A stretch of DNA of 64,000 nucleotides. It comes from Flavonifractor sp963557075 (GTDB taxonomy: Bacteria > Bacillota > Clostridia > Oscillospirales > Oscillospiraceae). Shown here piece by piece: positions 31,264 to 39,833 of the stretch (positions are counted from its first letter, which is position 1; each line of letters opens with the position of its first letter). The translations under genes and the position numbers were made by a program. The DNA lies in the NCBI GenBank assembly GCA_963557075.1, contig CAUWDA010000004.1, forward strand, positions 45,313 through 109,312, written 5' to 3'. The notes under the pieces were generated by a model. The model was not told the origin of the DNA. It saw nothing but the letters and a program-made list of their open reading frames with translations, and did not search any database.

Positions 31264-32547
31264 ATGACAAGAGTACGACCGTTTGTAATCCAGGGAGATA
31301 TCTGCTACAGTGCATCGCCTCAGACTGTGGAGACGGTGGAGAACGGCTATCTCGTCTGTGAGGAAGGGCGTTGTGCCGGTGTGTTCCGGGAACTGCCCCA
31401 GGCATACCGTGCTCTGCCCCTGGTCGACTGTGGGGGCAAACTGGTGGTGCCTGGTCTGGTGGACCTCCATGTCCACGCGCCGCAGTACGCCTTCCGGGGG
31501 CTGGGGATGGACCTGGAGCTGCTGGAGTGGCTCAACACCCACACCTTCCCGGAGGAGAGCAAGTATGCAAACGCGGACTATGCGGACCGGGCTTACCGCC
31601 GCTTTGTCCGGGATGTGGCCCGGGGTCCCAATACCCGAGCCTGTGTCTTTGCCACCATCCACACTGAGGCTACCATCCACCTGATGGATCTGCTGGAGGA
31701 GTCCGGCCTGTGTACCATGGTTGGTAAGGTCAACATGGATCGCAATAGCCCGGATATCTTGCGGGAGACAGATGCTCAGGCCAGCGTAACGGCCACCTTG
31801 GATTGGCTGCGCCGGACCGAGGGCCGCTATGAGCATACCACACCCATCCTCACCCCGCGTTTCATCCCCTCCTGTACCGACCAGCTCATGGAGCAGCTCC
31901 ATTCCCTGCAGCAGCAGTTCCATTTGCCAGTGCAGTCCCACCTGTCGGAAAACCAGGGGGAGATCTCTTGGGTGAGGGAGCTTTGTCCCCAGGCTAAACA
32001 CTATGGTGACGCCTATTACCGGTTCGGCCTGTTCGGCGGACAGAGCTGCCCCACCGTTATGGCCCACTGTGTCTACTCTGATGGCGAGGAGCTGTCTCTG
32101 ATGAAGGAGCAGCAGGTCTTTGTGGCCCACTGCCCCGCTTCCAATACCAACCTGTCCTCCGGCATTGCGCCGGTCCGCCGGTTCCTGAACGAGGGGGTCC
32201 CTGTGGGTCTGGGCAGTGATGTTGCCGGCGGTACCCATACCTCCATATTCCGGGCGATGGCGGATGCCATTCAGGTATCCAAGCTACGCTGGCGGCTGTC
32301 TGATACCTCGCTGCCTCCCCTGACGGCGGCAGAGGCATTCTATCTGGGCACCGCTGGCGGCGGAGCATTTTTCGGAAATGTGGGCGCCTTCCTTCCCGGC
32401 TGGGAGTTTGACGCCATTGTCATTGATGACAGCCGGTACACTCCGGCGGGGGAGCTGAGCCTGATGGACCGTCTGGAGCGTTCCATCTATCTGTGTGACG
32501 AGCGGGACCTGCGACACAAATTTGTTCAGGGACGCCAGATTTTCTGA
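31264..32547 (+). CDS. guaD: Guanine deaminase
   Basis: GuaD hydrolyses guanine to xanthine and ammonia. The 427-residue amidohydrolase has zinc ligands in DLHVHAPQ near residue 70, the segment FRGLGMDLELLEWLNTHTFPEE typical of guanine deaminases, HLSEN, HCVYSDGEE, HCPASNTNLSSG and GLGSDVAGG with the catalytic aspartate. Length is normal. AAGGAG precedes ATG 31264, 26 bases after the permease, so the two are co-transcribed under the riboswitch. Its product, xanthine, is the substrate of the divergent xanthine dehydrogenase. Confidence 0.94.
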   Translation: MTRVRPFVIQGDICYSASPQTVETVENGYLVCEEGRCAGVFRELPQAYRALPLVDCGGKLVVPGLVDLHVHAPQYAFRGLGMDLELLEWLNTHTFPEESKYANADYADRAYRRFVRDVARGPNTRACVFATIHTEATIHLMDLLEESGLCTMVGKVNMDRNSPDILRETDAQASVTATLDWLRRTEGRYEHTTPILTPRFIPSCTDQLMEQLHSLQQQFHLPVQSHLSENQGEISWVRELCPQAKHYGDAYYRFGLFGGQSCPTVMAHCVYSDGEELSLMKEQQVFVAHCPASNTNLSSGIAPVRRFLNEGVPVGLGSDVAGGTHTSIFRAMADAIQVSKLRWRLSDTSLPPLTAAEAFYLGTAGGGAFFGNVGAFLPGWEFDAIVIDDSRYTPAGELSLMDRLERSIYLCDERDLRHKFVQGRQIF

Positions 32548-32587
32548 CGTTGGCGCAAGGCGCGTTTTGCATTGGCGGCAGAACGAG

Positions 32588-32628
32588 GAGAGCGCCCAAC
32601 TCTCTTAAAAAAGGAGTTGGGCGCTCTC
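32588..32628 (+). terminator. Hairpin after guanine deaminase
   Basis: GAGAGCGCCCAACTC and GAGTTGGGCGCTCTC make a 15-bp perfect stem with an 11-base loop. There is no T-run after it on the plus strand, so termination efficiency is unclear. Confidence 0.65.
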
Positions 32629-32665
32629 TGGTGTGGATATCTTTATAATTATTGCGCGCTCTGGC

Positions 32666-33328
32666 TCACAGCAGGGCCAGTCCGTTGATCTCCAGCCGGA
32701 ACCGCAGGCCCAGGTGCTCCGCCGCCCGGCGGCACAGGAGCATCCGCTCCAGAAAGATCTCAAAATAGTCCATCACCGCGCAGAACTCTGTGTTGATGGT
32801 CAGAGTCAGGGTGAAGGTACCGGCGGTTCGGTCCAGCGACAGATCGGAGCGCTCTGCGGCGTAATTGACCCGGTCGTGGATATCAAAGCTCTGGTGTTCC
32901 TTGTTGCGTACCCGGCTGCGGCGCACGTCGGTCTTGTCCGCCAGGATCAGGGCTGCGGCCACGGGATTCACCGGGAAGGCGGTGGAGTCGTCGTGGTGGC
33001 CGATGGCGGTGATCACGGCCGCCACATCCGCCGGGTCCATCCCCATCTTGTCCAGGATGCGGAAGGCCATGACCGCGCCGGTCTGGGCGTGGTCATGGCG
33101 GTTGACCACGTTGCCGATGTCATGCATGAAGCCGGCGATCCGGGCCAGCTCCTGCTGGTGGGGGTCGTAATCCAGCTGGGCCAGAATATCCGCCGCCACC
33201 TGGGCACAGCGGGTCACATGGGCGAAGCTGTGCTCCGTAAAGCCGAGGGCGAGCAGCGAACGGTCCGCCTGGGTGATATAGGTGCGGATCTCTTCCGACT
33301 GCCGCACCGTCTGAAAATCTACTTGCAT
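32666..33328 (-). CDS. HD-domain phosphohydrolase
   Basis: A 220-residue cytoplasmic protein with an HD metal-binding domain. The ligands are visible as HSFAHVTRCAQVAADI (first His), FMHDIGN (HD pair), RHDHAQTG and AIGHHDDST. These enzymes hydrolyse phosphates from nucleotides or related compounds. The C-terminal hundred residues (TAGTFTLTLTINTEFCAVMDYFEIFLERM) appear as a separate alpha/beta region found in Clostridial HD proteins of this type. It is transcribed away from the tRNA cluster. Substrate is unknown; no link to purine salvage is proven by position alone. Confidence 0.82.
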   Translation of the reverse strand: MQVDFQTVRQSEEIRTYITQADRSLLALGFTEHSFAHVTRCAQVAADILAQLDYDPHQQELARIAGFMHDIGNVVNRHDHAQTGAVMAFRILDKMGMDPADVAAVITAIGHHDDSTAFPVNPVAAALILADKTDVRRSRVRNKEHQSFDIHDRVNYAAERSDLSLDRTAGTFTLTLTINTEFCAVMDYFEIFLERMLLCRRAAEHLGLRFRLEINGLALL

Positions 33329-33441
33329 AGTACTCCGCTTCCTTTCCGCGGCTCAGCCGCCGTCTCCATCATAATCAAGCCGCCGCTGTTTTGCAAGAGC
33401 GGGCGGGAAAAGGAAAAACTTTTTTTCTTTGGGAAAAGACG

Positions 33442-33470
33442 TTGACAAACAGAAAATGATGTGCTAATAT
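33442..33470 (+). promoter_or_regulatory. Promoter of tRNA cluster
   Basis: TTGACA (33442-33447) and TAATAT (33465-33470) with a 17-base spacer; tRNA-Gly begins 38 bases later. Confidence 0.85.
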
Positions 33471-33507
33471 ATTCTGGCTGGCGTAATTAAAAACGTCCAG
33501 CGCCCAT

Positions 33508-33581
33508 GCGGGTGTAGTTCAATGGTAGAATCCCAGCCTTCCAAGCTGGTCGCGTGGGTTCGATTCCCATCACCCGCTCCA
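33508..33581 (+). tRNA. tRNA-Gly(TCC)
   Basis: Acceptor GCGGGTG pairs with CACCCGC; anticodon loop CTTCCAA within CCAGC/GCTGG gives anticodon TCC. T arm is GTGGG-TTCGATT-CCCAT and CCA is encoded. Confidence 0.95.
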
Positions 33582-33584
33582 TAC

Positions 33585-33661
<77 letters not shown>

Positions 33662-33692
33662 TGTTTCCCTGTTACTGCTTAGGAAGCGATTT

Positions 33693-33770
<78 letters not shown>

Positions 33771-33781
33771 GACAAAAAGGC

Positions 33782-33819
33782 GAGGGATTGGGAGATGATC
33801 CCAATCCCTCTACTTTTTT
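33782..33819 (+). terminator. Terminator inside the tRNA cluster
   Basis: GAGGGATTGGGA and TCCCAATCCCTC form a 12-bp stem with loop GATGA, then TACTTTTTT. It divides Gly-Arg-His from Gln-Lys. Confidence 0.88.
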
Positions 33820-33857
33820 CCCCTGACCCTTGAGCGTATCCACTGACGAGAACACAT

Positions 33858-33932
33858 TGGGGTGTCGCCAAGTGGTAAGGCACGGGACTTTGACTCCCGC
33901 ATCCGCTGGTTCGAGTCCAGCCATCCCAGCCA
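33858..33932 (+). tRNA. tRNA-Gln(TTG)
   Basis: Acceptor TGGGGTG pairs with CATCCCA with a G-U; anticodon stem CGGGA/TCCCG encloses CTTTGAC with anticodon TTG. CCA is encoded. It lies after an internal terminator, so it may have its own promoter in 33820-33857 or rely on readthrough. Confidence 0.94.
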
Positions 33933-33935
33933 TAT

Positions 33936-34011
33936 GACCCGTTAGCTCAGTCGGCAGAGCAACTGCCTTTTAAGCAGTGGGTCCGGGGTTCGAATCCCCG
34001 ACGGGTCACCA
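33936..34011 (+). tRNA. tRNA-Lys(TTT)
   Basis: Acceptor GACCCGT pairs with ACGGGTC; anticodon loop CTTTTAA within ACTGC/GCAGT gives TTT. CCA is encoded. It is the last gene of the cluster. Confidence 0.95.
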
Positions 34012-34046
34012 AAAAGAAGGACACGCTTAGGCGTGTCCTTCTTTTT
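34011..34046 (+). terminator. Terminator of the tRNA cluster
   Basis: AAAAAGAAGGACACGC and GCGTGTCCTTCTTTTT form a 16-bp stem with a TTAG loop, ending in T-run. Confidence 0.92.
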
Positions 34047-34144
34047 CAGTTTTGCCGCCTGACAGGCGGCTCCACCCTTGGTATAATACCGGAAATGACA
34101 GTTATTTGCCGGGGAAATAAGCCGGCACAGCAGGGGGGAGTTTT

Positions 34145-35404
34145 GTGCTGCAAAATCTGTTTTTGCTCTTTTTTGTGGCGTGCTTGGGGGTGTTTTTCTG
34201 GCGCGGATATCGCCGGGTCTTTTCCCAGACGCCCTATCGACACACGCTGTGGAGCTTTCTGGCGGAGGAGTGTGAGCCGGAGCGGCGCCGCACGATTCTC
34301 CGCTGCCTTTTGGCGGGCCTTCCGGGAGACAATGCCTTTCCCGCCTGGCTTCTCACGCTGGCGGCGATCTCTTTGGGGGGAGCCGGCGCGCTGTTCTGGT
34401 ACCTGATCTTTTCCCTGCTCTGGCTGCACCCGCTGGAGGACCTGGCCGGCCTGTGGCATTACTACCAGCCGGAGGGGGATGGGCCGGTCAGAGCGGACCG
34501 GCTGCTGGCGGGGATGATGACCCGCAAGAAGGCCCAGCCGAGGCCGGGCTTAGAGCGGCTGCTCCGTTGGCTTCAGACCCTGACTCTGTGCATGCTGCTC
34601 CCCCTGCTGCTCTCTCTGTTCTCCGTCTCGGCTGCGCCGTCCCCAGCTTCTGGGGCGCTGCCCTGGCTGATTGGGCTGGTGCTGGTGTGGCTGCTCTGCC
34701 GCTGTCTGGGGGAGCGGGGAGAAATAGGACTTGCGCTTCTCTTTCTCCTGGCACTGGCGGTGGCTCTGGTGGACAACCTGTCCAACCTGATCCCTGCCAT
34801 CAAGCTAGTGGTACGGGATGCATTTGACCAGAATCGCTTTATTTTTGCCCTGTCGGGAGGGGGGGTGGCGGCGGTGCTTCAGTCCGGCGGGGCGGCGGGC
34901 TGCTGCTGCGCCGTGCTCCGGACGCTTAGCCCGCGAAGGGGGAGACCGGTCTTCTCCCATCCTGCTCAGGCTGCCTTTTATGATGGCCTGCGGGGACTGA
35001 TCCAGATGGCGATCCAGCTGATACTGGGCCTGCTCTTCCTGTGCGCCCAGCTTGTGCCCCAGGACAACCGGTGGTCTCAACGCTGCCTGTGGCTGTTTCT
35101 GTGCCTGTTCAGTCTTATTTGGGGGGTGCGGGTCATTAAGACCCTGCTTTGGCCGGGGGAGCGGCGGAGGGGGCTGCTCTGTTTTGCCATCGTGGCGGCG
35201 GTGGTGGCGCTGGACTTCTGGGTAGGGAACGACCTCCTCGCGCTGCTGACCGGAGGGGCGGCAGGGGCGATGGCTCTGGCCCTGGCGGGACTGCTGATGC
35301 TGGACAGCAACTGGTACTTCCTGCTGCTGGAGCACTACCGGGATGCCCGCATTTGGCATACGACACCCCATCCTGATCTGCTGCATACAGAACACAACTT
35401 GTAA
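34145..35404 (+). CDS. Polytopic membrane protein, degenerate AGCS-symporter-like
   Basis: A 419-residue membrane protein with about eight to ten hydrophobic segments. GTG 34145 follows GGGGGGAG. It resembles the sodium:alanine symporter family only in outline: SLGGAGALFWYLIFSLLWLHPLEDLAG parallels LGGPGAVFWCWIAGILG of the canonical member at 51808-53193, and GGGVAAVLQSGGAAGCCCAVLRTLSPRRG followed by HPAQAAFYDGLRGL parallels the VAGGLVGQGLMV, ARGLFSNESGLGSAP and NPVRQALVSATG regions. The diagnostic GTGNI and FSNESGLGSAP motifs are absent. Charged Arg-rich loops interrupt the helices. It may be a diverged transporter, a sensor, or an unrelated membrane protein. The gene stands alone after the tRNA cluster. 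Confidence 0.6.
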   Translation: MLQNLFLLFFVACLGVFFWRGYRRVFSQTPYRHTLWSFLAEECEPERRRTILRCLLAGLPGDNAFPAWLLTLAAISLGGAGALFWYLIFSLLWLHPLEDLAGLWHYYQPEGDGPVRADRLLAGMMTRKKAQPRPGLERLLRWLQTLTLCMLLPLLLSLFSVSAAPSPASGALPWLIGLVLVWLLCRCLGERGEIGLALLFLLALAVALVDNLSNLIPAIKLVVRDAFDQNRFIFALSGGGVAAVLQSGGAAGCCCAVLRTLSPRRGRPVFSHPAQAAFYDGLRGLIQMAIQLILGLLFLCAQLVPQDNRWSQRCLWLFLCLFSLIWGVRVIKTLLWPGERRRGLLCFAIVAAVVALDFWVGNDLLALLTGGAAGAMALALAGLLMLDSNWYFLLLEHYRDARIWHTTPHPDLLHTEHNL

Positions 35405-35406
35405 AC

Positions 35407-35461
35407 TATGTGATATTTCACATAAATTGACGATATTCTCAAGACATTTTTACTTTATAAT
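35407..35461 (+). promoter_or_regulatory. Palindromic operator candidate and -10 box upstream of opp
   Basis: TATGTGATATTTCACATA (35407-35424) is an inverted repeat with TATGTGA/TCACATA arms and four central bases, similar to but tighter than a Crp site. TATAAT lies at 35456-35461. No good -35 box is spaced at 17, suggesting an activator-dependent promoter. Confidence 0.5.
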
Positions 35462-35544
35462 CTTCTGTAACACACTAAAGCGCTGCATTCTTGGCTGTGC
35501 TGGGACAGAGCGGAGCGGTATCGTCTGTTCAGAAAGGAGTCTGT

Positions 35545-36462
35545 ATGCTCAAATATGTGCTGAAACGAATCCTGTCCGCATTGGTCACCATCTTTTTCAT
35601 CATCACGATCACCTTCTTCCTGATGAAGGCGATCCCCGGCAACCCCTTTGCCGCAGAAAAGATGCCCAATGCTGAGATTGAAGCGGCGATGATGGCCAAA
35701 TACGGTCTGGATCAGCCGCTGTGGAAACAGTATCTTATTTACCTGGGCAACTTTGTACGGGGTGACTTCGGCGTCTCCTACACCAAGGCCGGACTGACGG
35801 TCAACCAGGTCATCTCCGACGGATTTCCCTTCTCGCTGACCATCGGTATCTATGCCTCCCTGGTGGTGGTATTTGCCGGCATCATGTTTGGATCGGTCTG
35901 TGCCCTGCGACAAAATAAATTGATAGACCGATTTTTTATGGTGCTGTCCACATTGGGCTCCACCATACCCAGCTTTGTGCTGGCCACAGGGTTCCTGTTT
36001 ATTTTCAGTAAGACCCTGGGCCTGGTCCCGCCCTTTGGCGTGAATGAGGTGACGGGCTATATTGGGCCGGTGCTGGTCATAGGCGCGTTCCCCCTGTCCT
36101 TCATTACCCGCCTGACCCGCACCAGCCTGGTGGAGGTGCAGCAGCAGGATTATATCCGCACTGCCCGCAGTAAAGGCATCTCCGAGTTCCGGGTCATCTA
36201 TAAGCACGCCCTGCGCAACGCCCTGCTGCCGGTGGTGACCTACATCGGACCCATGGTGGCCTCCATTGTCACCGGCTCTTTTGTCATTGAAACGGTATTT
36301 GGTATTCCCGGCGTGGGTCAGCTGTTTACCGACAGTATCGTCAACCGCGACTATCCGCTGATCATGGGCATTACGGTGTTCTTTGCCGTGCTGCTGGTGC
36401 TGGCGGTGCTGATCGTGGACCTGGTTTATGTTCTGATCGACCCCAGAATCAAGCTGGATTGA
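35545..36462 (+). CDS. oppB: Oligopeptide ABC transporter permease OppB
   Basis: A 305-residue membrane permease of a peptide or nickel/peptide importer. It begins MLKYVLKRILSALVTIFFIITITFFLM, the typical OppB/DppB opening with IPGNPF, then LGLDQPLW-like YGLDQPLWKQYLIYL and LGSTIPSFVLATGFLFIFS. The EAA loop is YIRTARSKGISEFRVIYKHALRNALLPVVTYIG. AAAGGAG lies before ATG 35545; the upstream frame from 35491 is not used. First gene of an oppBCDFA operon, 11 bases before oppC. Confidence 0.9.
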   Translation: MLKYVLKRILSALVTIFFIITITFFLMKAIPGNPFAAEKMPNAEIEAAMMAKYGLDQPLWKQYLIYLGNFVRGDFGVSYTKAGLTVNQVISDGFPFSLTIGIYASLVVVFAGIMFGSVCALRQNKLIDRFFMVLSTLGSTIPSFVLATGFLFIFSKTLGLVPPFGVNEVTGYIGPVLVIGAFPLSFITRLTRTSLVEVQQQDYIRTARSKGISEFRVIYKHALRNALLPVVTYIGPMVASIVTGSFVIETVFGIPGVGQLFTDSIVNRDYPLIMGITVFFAVLLVLAVLIVDLVYVLIDPRIKLD

Positions 36463-36472
36463 GGTGAAGCAC

Positions 36473-37795
36473 ATGAGCAATAAGGAAACGGATCGCCGCT
36501 GGATGCCGGCGGATCGGGACGCCATGGCTTCTGAGGTCATCGGCGGCCCCAGCCTGACGTACTGGCAGGACTGCTGGCAACGGCTCTGCCGGAACAAGAC
36601 CGCCCTGCTGTCCATGGTGGTGGTGGTGATCGTGGTTCTCGCCGCCATTTTTGTGCCCATGTTCTGGCCCTATTCCTATGAGGAGCAGGATCTCCGGTAT
36701 GCCAACATTCCTCCGGAGCTGGAGATCTACGACCTGGGCGACGGCAATTATGTCTATGTTACCAGCGATTTTAAGTGTATCAACACTGATGACTCCGGCC
36801 ACCTGCTGGGGACTGCCAACCTGGTCAAGGACGACAAGGCCGGGCGGAGCTACCACTACGAGGTGGGCGGGAAGGACCTGCTGGTGGACTACGGCGTGTA
36901 TTTCCGGGCCAAGTCGGAGTTTATCGCGCAGCAGGCTTCCCACAGTGACGGCACCCCCATCTCCACCAGCGAGGTGGAATATTTGAAGGAATATTTCGGA
37001 GCGGATATGCCCGAGACCGTGACCCTGCGGGAGGCCGAGCACATCCTGGAAGATAAGATCGACCGCTTCCGGGTCACATACGACGGCGAGCAGATCCGCC
37101 CCGCCAAGACCGTCCTGAACAAGACCTACATCTGGGGCACCGACTCTCTGGGCCGGGACCTGTTCATCCGGGTGATCTACGGCGCCCGAGTCTCTCTGCT
37201 GGTGGGCGTGGTGGCCGCTCTGGTCAACCTGATCGTGGGCGTGCTCTACGGCGGCATCGCCGGCTACTTCGGCGGCGCGGTGGATAACATTATGATGCGT
37301 ATCGTGGATACCATCAGTTCCATCCCCATGATGCTCTACGTCATCCTCATCATGGTGGTAATGGGCTCCGGCCTGCACTCTATCATCATAGCCATGGGCC
37401 TGACCTATTGGGTGGGTATGGTGCGGATCGTCCGCTCCCAGGTGCTCACCATGCGGGAGCAGGAGTTTATCTCCGCCGCCATCCTGCTGGGTGTGCCCAC
37501 GCGGAAGATCCTGGTCCGCCACCTGATCCCCAATGCCATGGGCCCCATCATGGTGTCCCTGACCATGCAGATCCCCAGCGCCATGTTTACCGAGGCGTTT
37601 TTGAGCTTTATCGGTCTGGGCGTTTCCAAGCCCCAGGCATCCTGGGGCGCGCTGGCCAACGCCGCCCTGCCCAGCCTGTATACCAGCCCCTATCAGCTCT
37701 TCTACCCCGCCCTCATCATGAGTATCACGATTCTGGCGCTCAACCTGTTCAGCGACGGCCTGCGGGACTCTCTGGATCCCCGGCTGAGAAAGTGA
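36473..37795 (+). CDS. oppC: Oligopeptide ABC transporter permease OppC with extra external domain
   Basis: A 440-residue permease, well above the usual 300. After the first membrane helix (LLSMVVVVIVVLAAIFVPMF) comes an insert of roughly 155 residues (from EEQDLRYAN to AKTVLNKTYIWGTD), which is polar and predicted outside the membrane, then the normal OppC core: GTDSLGRDLFIRVIYGARVSLLVG and the EAA loop EFISAAILLGVPTRKILVRHLIPNAMGP. Larger OppC forms like this occur in Firmicutes. The insert could help receive ligand from OppA. ATG 36473 follows GAGGTG; GTG 36464 overlaps the binding site. Confidence 0.88.
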   Translation: MSNKETDRRWMPADRDAMASEVIGGPSLTYWQDCWQRLCRNKTALLSMVVVVIVVLAAIFVPMFWPYSYEEQDLRYANIPPELEIYDLGDGNYVYVTSDFKCINTDDSGHLLGTANLVKDDKAGRSYHYEVGGKDLLVDYGVYFRAKSEFIAQQASHSDGTPISTSEVEYLKEYFGADMPETVTLREAEHILEDKIDRFRVTYDGEQIRPAKTVLNKTYIWGTDSLGRDLFIRVIYGARVSLLVGVVAALVNLIVGVLYGGIAGYFGGAVDNIMMRIVDTISSIPMMLYVILIMVVMGSGLHSIIIAMGLTYWVGMVRIVRSQVLTMREQEFISAAILLGVPTRKILVRHLIPNAMGPIMVSLTMQIPSAMFTEAFLSFIGLGVSKPQASWGALANAALPSLYTSPYQLFYPALIMSITILALNLFSDGLRDSLDPRLRK

Positions 37796-37804
37796 GTTTG
37801 CGAT

Positions 37805-38833
37805 ATGTCGAGACGTTTACTTTCGGTACGAAATCTGAAGACCTCCTTCTTTACCCATGTGGGTGAAGTCAAAGCGGTCCGTGGGATCAGCTTTGATGTG
37901 AACCAGGGCGAAGTGCTGGGGATCGTAGGTGAGAGCGGCAGCGGCAAGAGCGTTACCAGCCTGTCCATCATGGGCCTGCTCCAGCACCCCGGCCGGGTGG
38001 TGGATGGAGAGATCTTCTTCCAGGACCAGGACATTCTCTCCTACGGCAAGCGGCAGATGCGCCAGGTCCGGGGCAAGGAGATCGCCATGATCTTTCAGGA
38101 CCCCATGACCTCCCTCAACCCGGTGTACACCGTGGGCGATCAGATCGTGGAGATGATCCGGGCCCATGAGAAGATCAGCAAGGCCCAGGCCAAGCAGCGG
38201 GCCATTGAGATGCTGCGGCTCGTGGGTATCCCTTCGCCTGAAAAGCGCATCAACAACTATCCCCATGAGTTTTCCGGCGGTATGCGCCAGCGTGCCATGA
38301 TCGCCATTGCCCTGGCCTGCAACCCCAAGCTCCTTATCGCCGACGAGCCCACCACCGCCCTGGATGTGACCATCCAGGCCCAGATCCTCAACCTCATCAA
38401 GAATCTGAACCAGGAACTGGATATGACCACCATCCTCATCACCCACGACCTGGGCGTGGTGGCCACGCTCTGCGACAAGGTGGTGGTGATGTACGGCGGA
38501 CTCATCATGGAGGACGGCTCGGTGGAGGAGATCTTCTACCACCCCAGACATCCCTATACCATGGGCCTGATCGACTCCATCCCCCGGGTCACCGGCGGGG
38601 AGAAGCAGCGCCTCAAGCCCATCCCGGGCACCCCACCCAACCTGATCAATCCGCCGAAGGGCTGCCCTTTCAGTACACGGTGCCCCTACTGCATGCAGGT
38701 CTGCACGGAGGAGATGCCCCCCTATTATCAGGAGGACGGACACCGGACCATGTGCTGGCTTCTGGATCAGGAAGCTCCGGTCAACCCGGAATATGTTCAG
38801 CGGAAGGAGGCCATGCGCCATGCCGACGGATAA
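37805..38833 (+). CDS. oppD: Oligopeptide ABC transporter ATPase OppD
   Basis: A 342-residue ATPase. Walker A is GESGSGKSVTS, the signature is FSGGMRQRAMIA, Walker B is LLIADEPTTALD and the H-loop ILITHDLG. The C-terminal oligopeptide-transporter region has CPFSTRCPYCMQVC, a four-cysteine pattern like the iron-sulfur motif of Opp ATPases. ATG 37805 begins shortly after oppC. It overlaps oppF by 14 bases. Confidence 0.94.
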   Translation: MSRRLLSVRNLKTSFFTHVGEVKAVRGISFDVNQGEVLGIVGESGSGKSVTSLSIMGLLQHPGRVVDGEIFFQDQDILSYGKRQMRQVRGKEIAMIFQDPMTSLNPVYTVGDQIVEMIRAHEKISKAQAKQRAIEMLRLVGIPSPEKRINNYPHEFSGGMRQRAMIAIALACNPKLLIADEPTTALDVTIQAQILNLIKNLNQELDMTTILITHDLGVVATLCDKVVVMYGGLIMEDGSVEEIFYHPRHPYTMGLIDSIPRVTGGEKQRLKPIPGTPPNLINPPKGCPFSTRCPYCMQVCTEEMPPYYQEDGHRTMCWLLDQEAPVNPEYVQRKEAMRHADG

Positions 38834-39815
38834 GCTGCTGGAGCTGGACGGCCTGACCAAGTATTTTTATAAGCCCAAGGGCCTTCTGGGCCGTAAGAAG
38901 CAGGTGGTCCAGTCTGTGGACCATGTCAGTTTCCACATTCTGCGCCACGAGACCTTTGGCCTGGTGGGAGAGTCGGGCTGCGGCAAGAGTACCCTGGGCC
39001 GCACCATCACCCGGCTCTATGAGCCCACCGACGGAAAGATCATCTATGACGGGAACGACATCAGCCACCTGACCGGACCCCAGCTGCTCCCCTACCGGAA
39101 GCGGATCCAGATGATCTTCCAGGACCCCTACGCTTCCCTGGACTCCCGAATGACGGTCATGGATATCATCCGGGAGGCTCTGGACCTCCACTCCGGGTTC
39201 ACCACCAAGGAGCAGAAGAGCCAGCGGGTCTACGAGCTGCTGGATCACGTGGGTCTGATGCGGGAGCACGCCAACCGCTACCCCCATGAGTTCTCCGGCG
39301 GCCAGCGCCAGCGCATTGGTATCGCCCGGGCTCTGGCGGTGGATCCCGAGTTCATCGTCTGTGACGAGCCCATCTCCGCGCTGGATGTGTCCATCCAGGC
39401 CCAGGTGGTCAACATGCTGGAGGACCTTCAGCGGGAATTCGGTCTGACCTATCTGTTTATCGCCCATGATCTGTCCATGGTGCGCCACATCTCCAACCGC
39501 ATCGGCGTCATGTACCTGGGCAAGCTGGTGGAGGTGGGCGAGAGCGAGGAGATCTATCAGAACCACCTGCACCCCTATACCGAGGCCCTGCTCTCTTCCG
39601 TGCCGCTCCCCGATCCGGAGCTGGCCCATAAGAGCGAGCCCATCATGCTCCAGGGGGACATCCCCAGTCCCATCGATCCCCCCTCCGGCTGCCGGTTCCG
39701 TACCCGCTGTCCCTATGCCACGGAACTGTGCGCCGAACAGGAGCCGCCCCTGGTCGAAGTGGCAGAAAACCACGCGGTAGCCTGCCATAAAGTGACCCCC
39801 CGCAAGGGGGAATAA
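38820..39815 (+). CDS. oppF: Oligopeptide ABC transporter ATPase OppF
   Basis: A 331-residue ATPase partner of OppD. Motifs are GESGCGKSTLG, FSGGQRQRIGIARALA, FIVCDEPISALD and IAHDLS, with a C-terminal CRFRTRCPYATELC segment of the family. ATG 38820 lies within the end of oppD with GGAGG at 38805-38809; an earlier frame start at 38793 is unlikely. It is followed by oppA after 18 bases. Confidence 0.93.
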   Translation: MPTDKLLELDGLTKYFYKPKGLLGRKKQVVQSVDHVSFHILRHETFGLVGESGCGKSTLGRTITRLYEPTDGKIIYDGNDISHLTGPQLLPYRKRIQMIFQDPYASLDSRMTVMDIIREALDLHSGFTTKEQKSQRVYELLDHVGLMREHANRYPHEFSGGQRQRIGIARALAVDPEFIVCDEPISALDVSIQAQVVNMLEDLQREFGLTYLFIAHDLSMVRHISNRIGVMYLGKLVEVGESEEIYQNHLHPYTEALLSSVPLPDPELAHKSEPIMLQGDIPSPIDPPSGCRFRTRCPYATELCAEQEPPLVEVAENHAVACHKVTPRKGE

Positions 39816-39833
39816 GGAATGAGGAGGCATATT

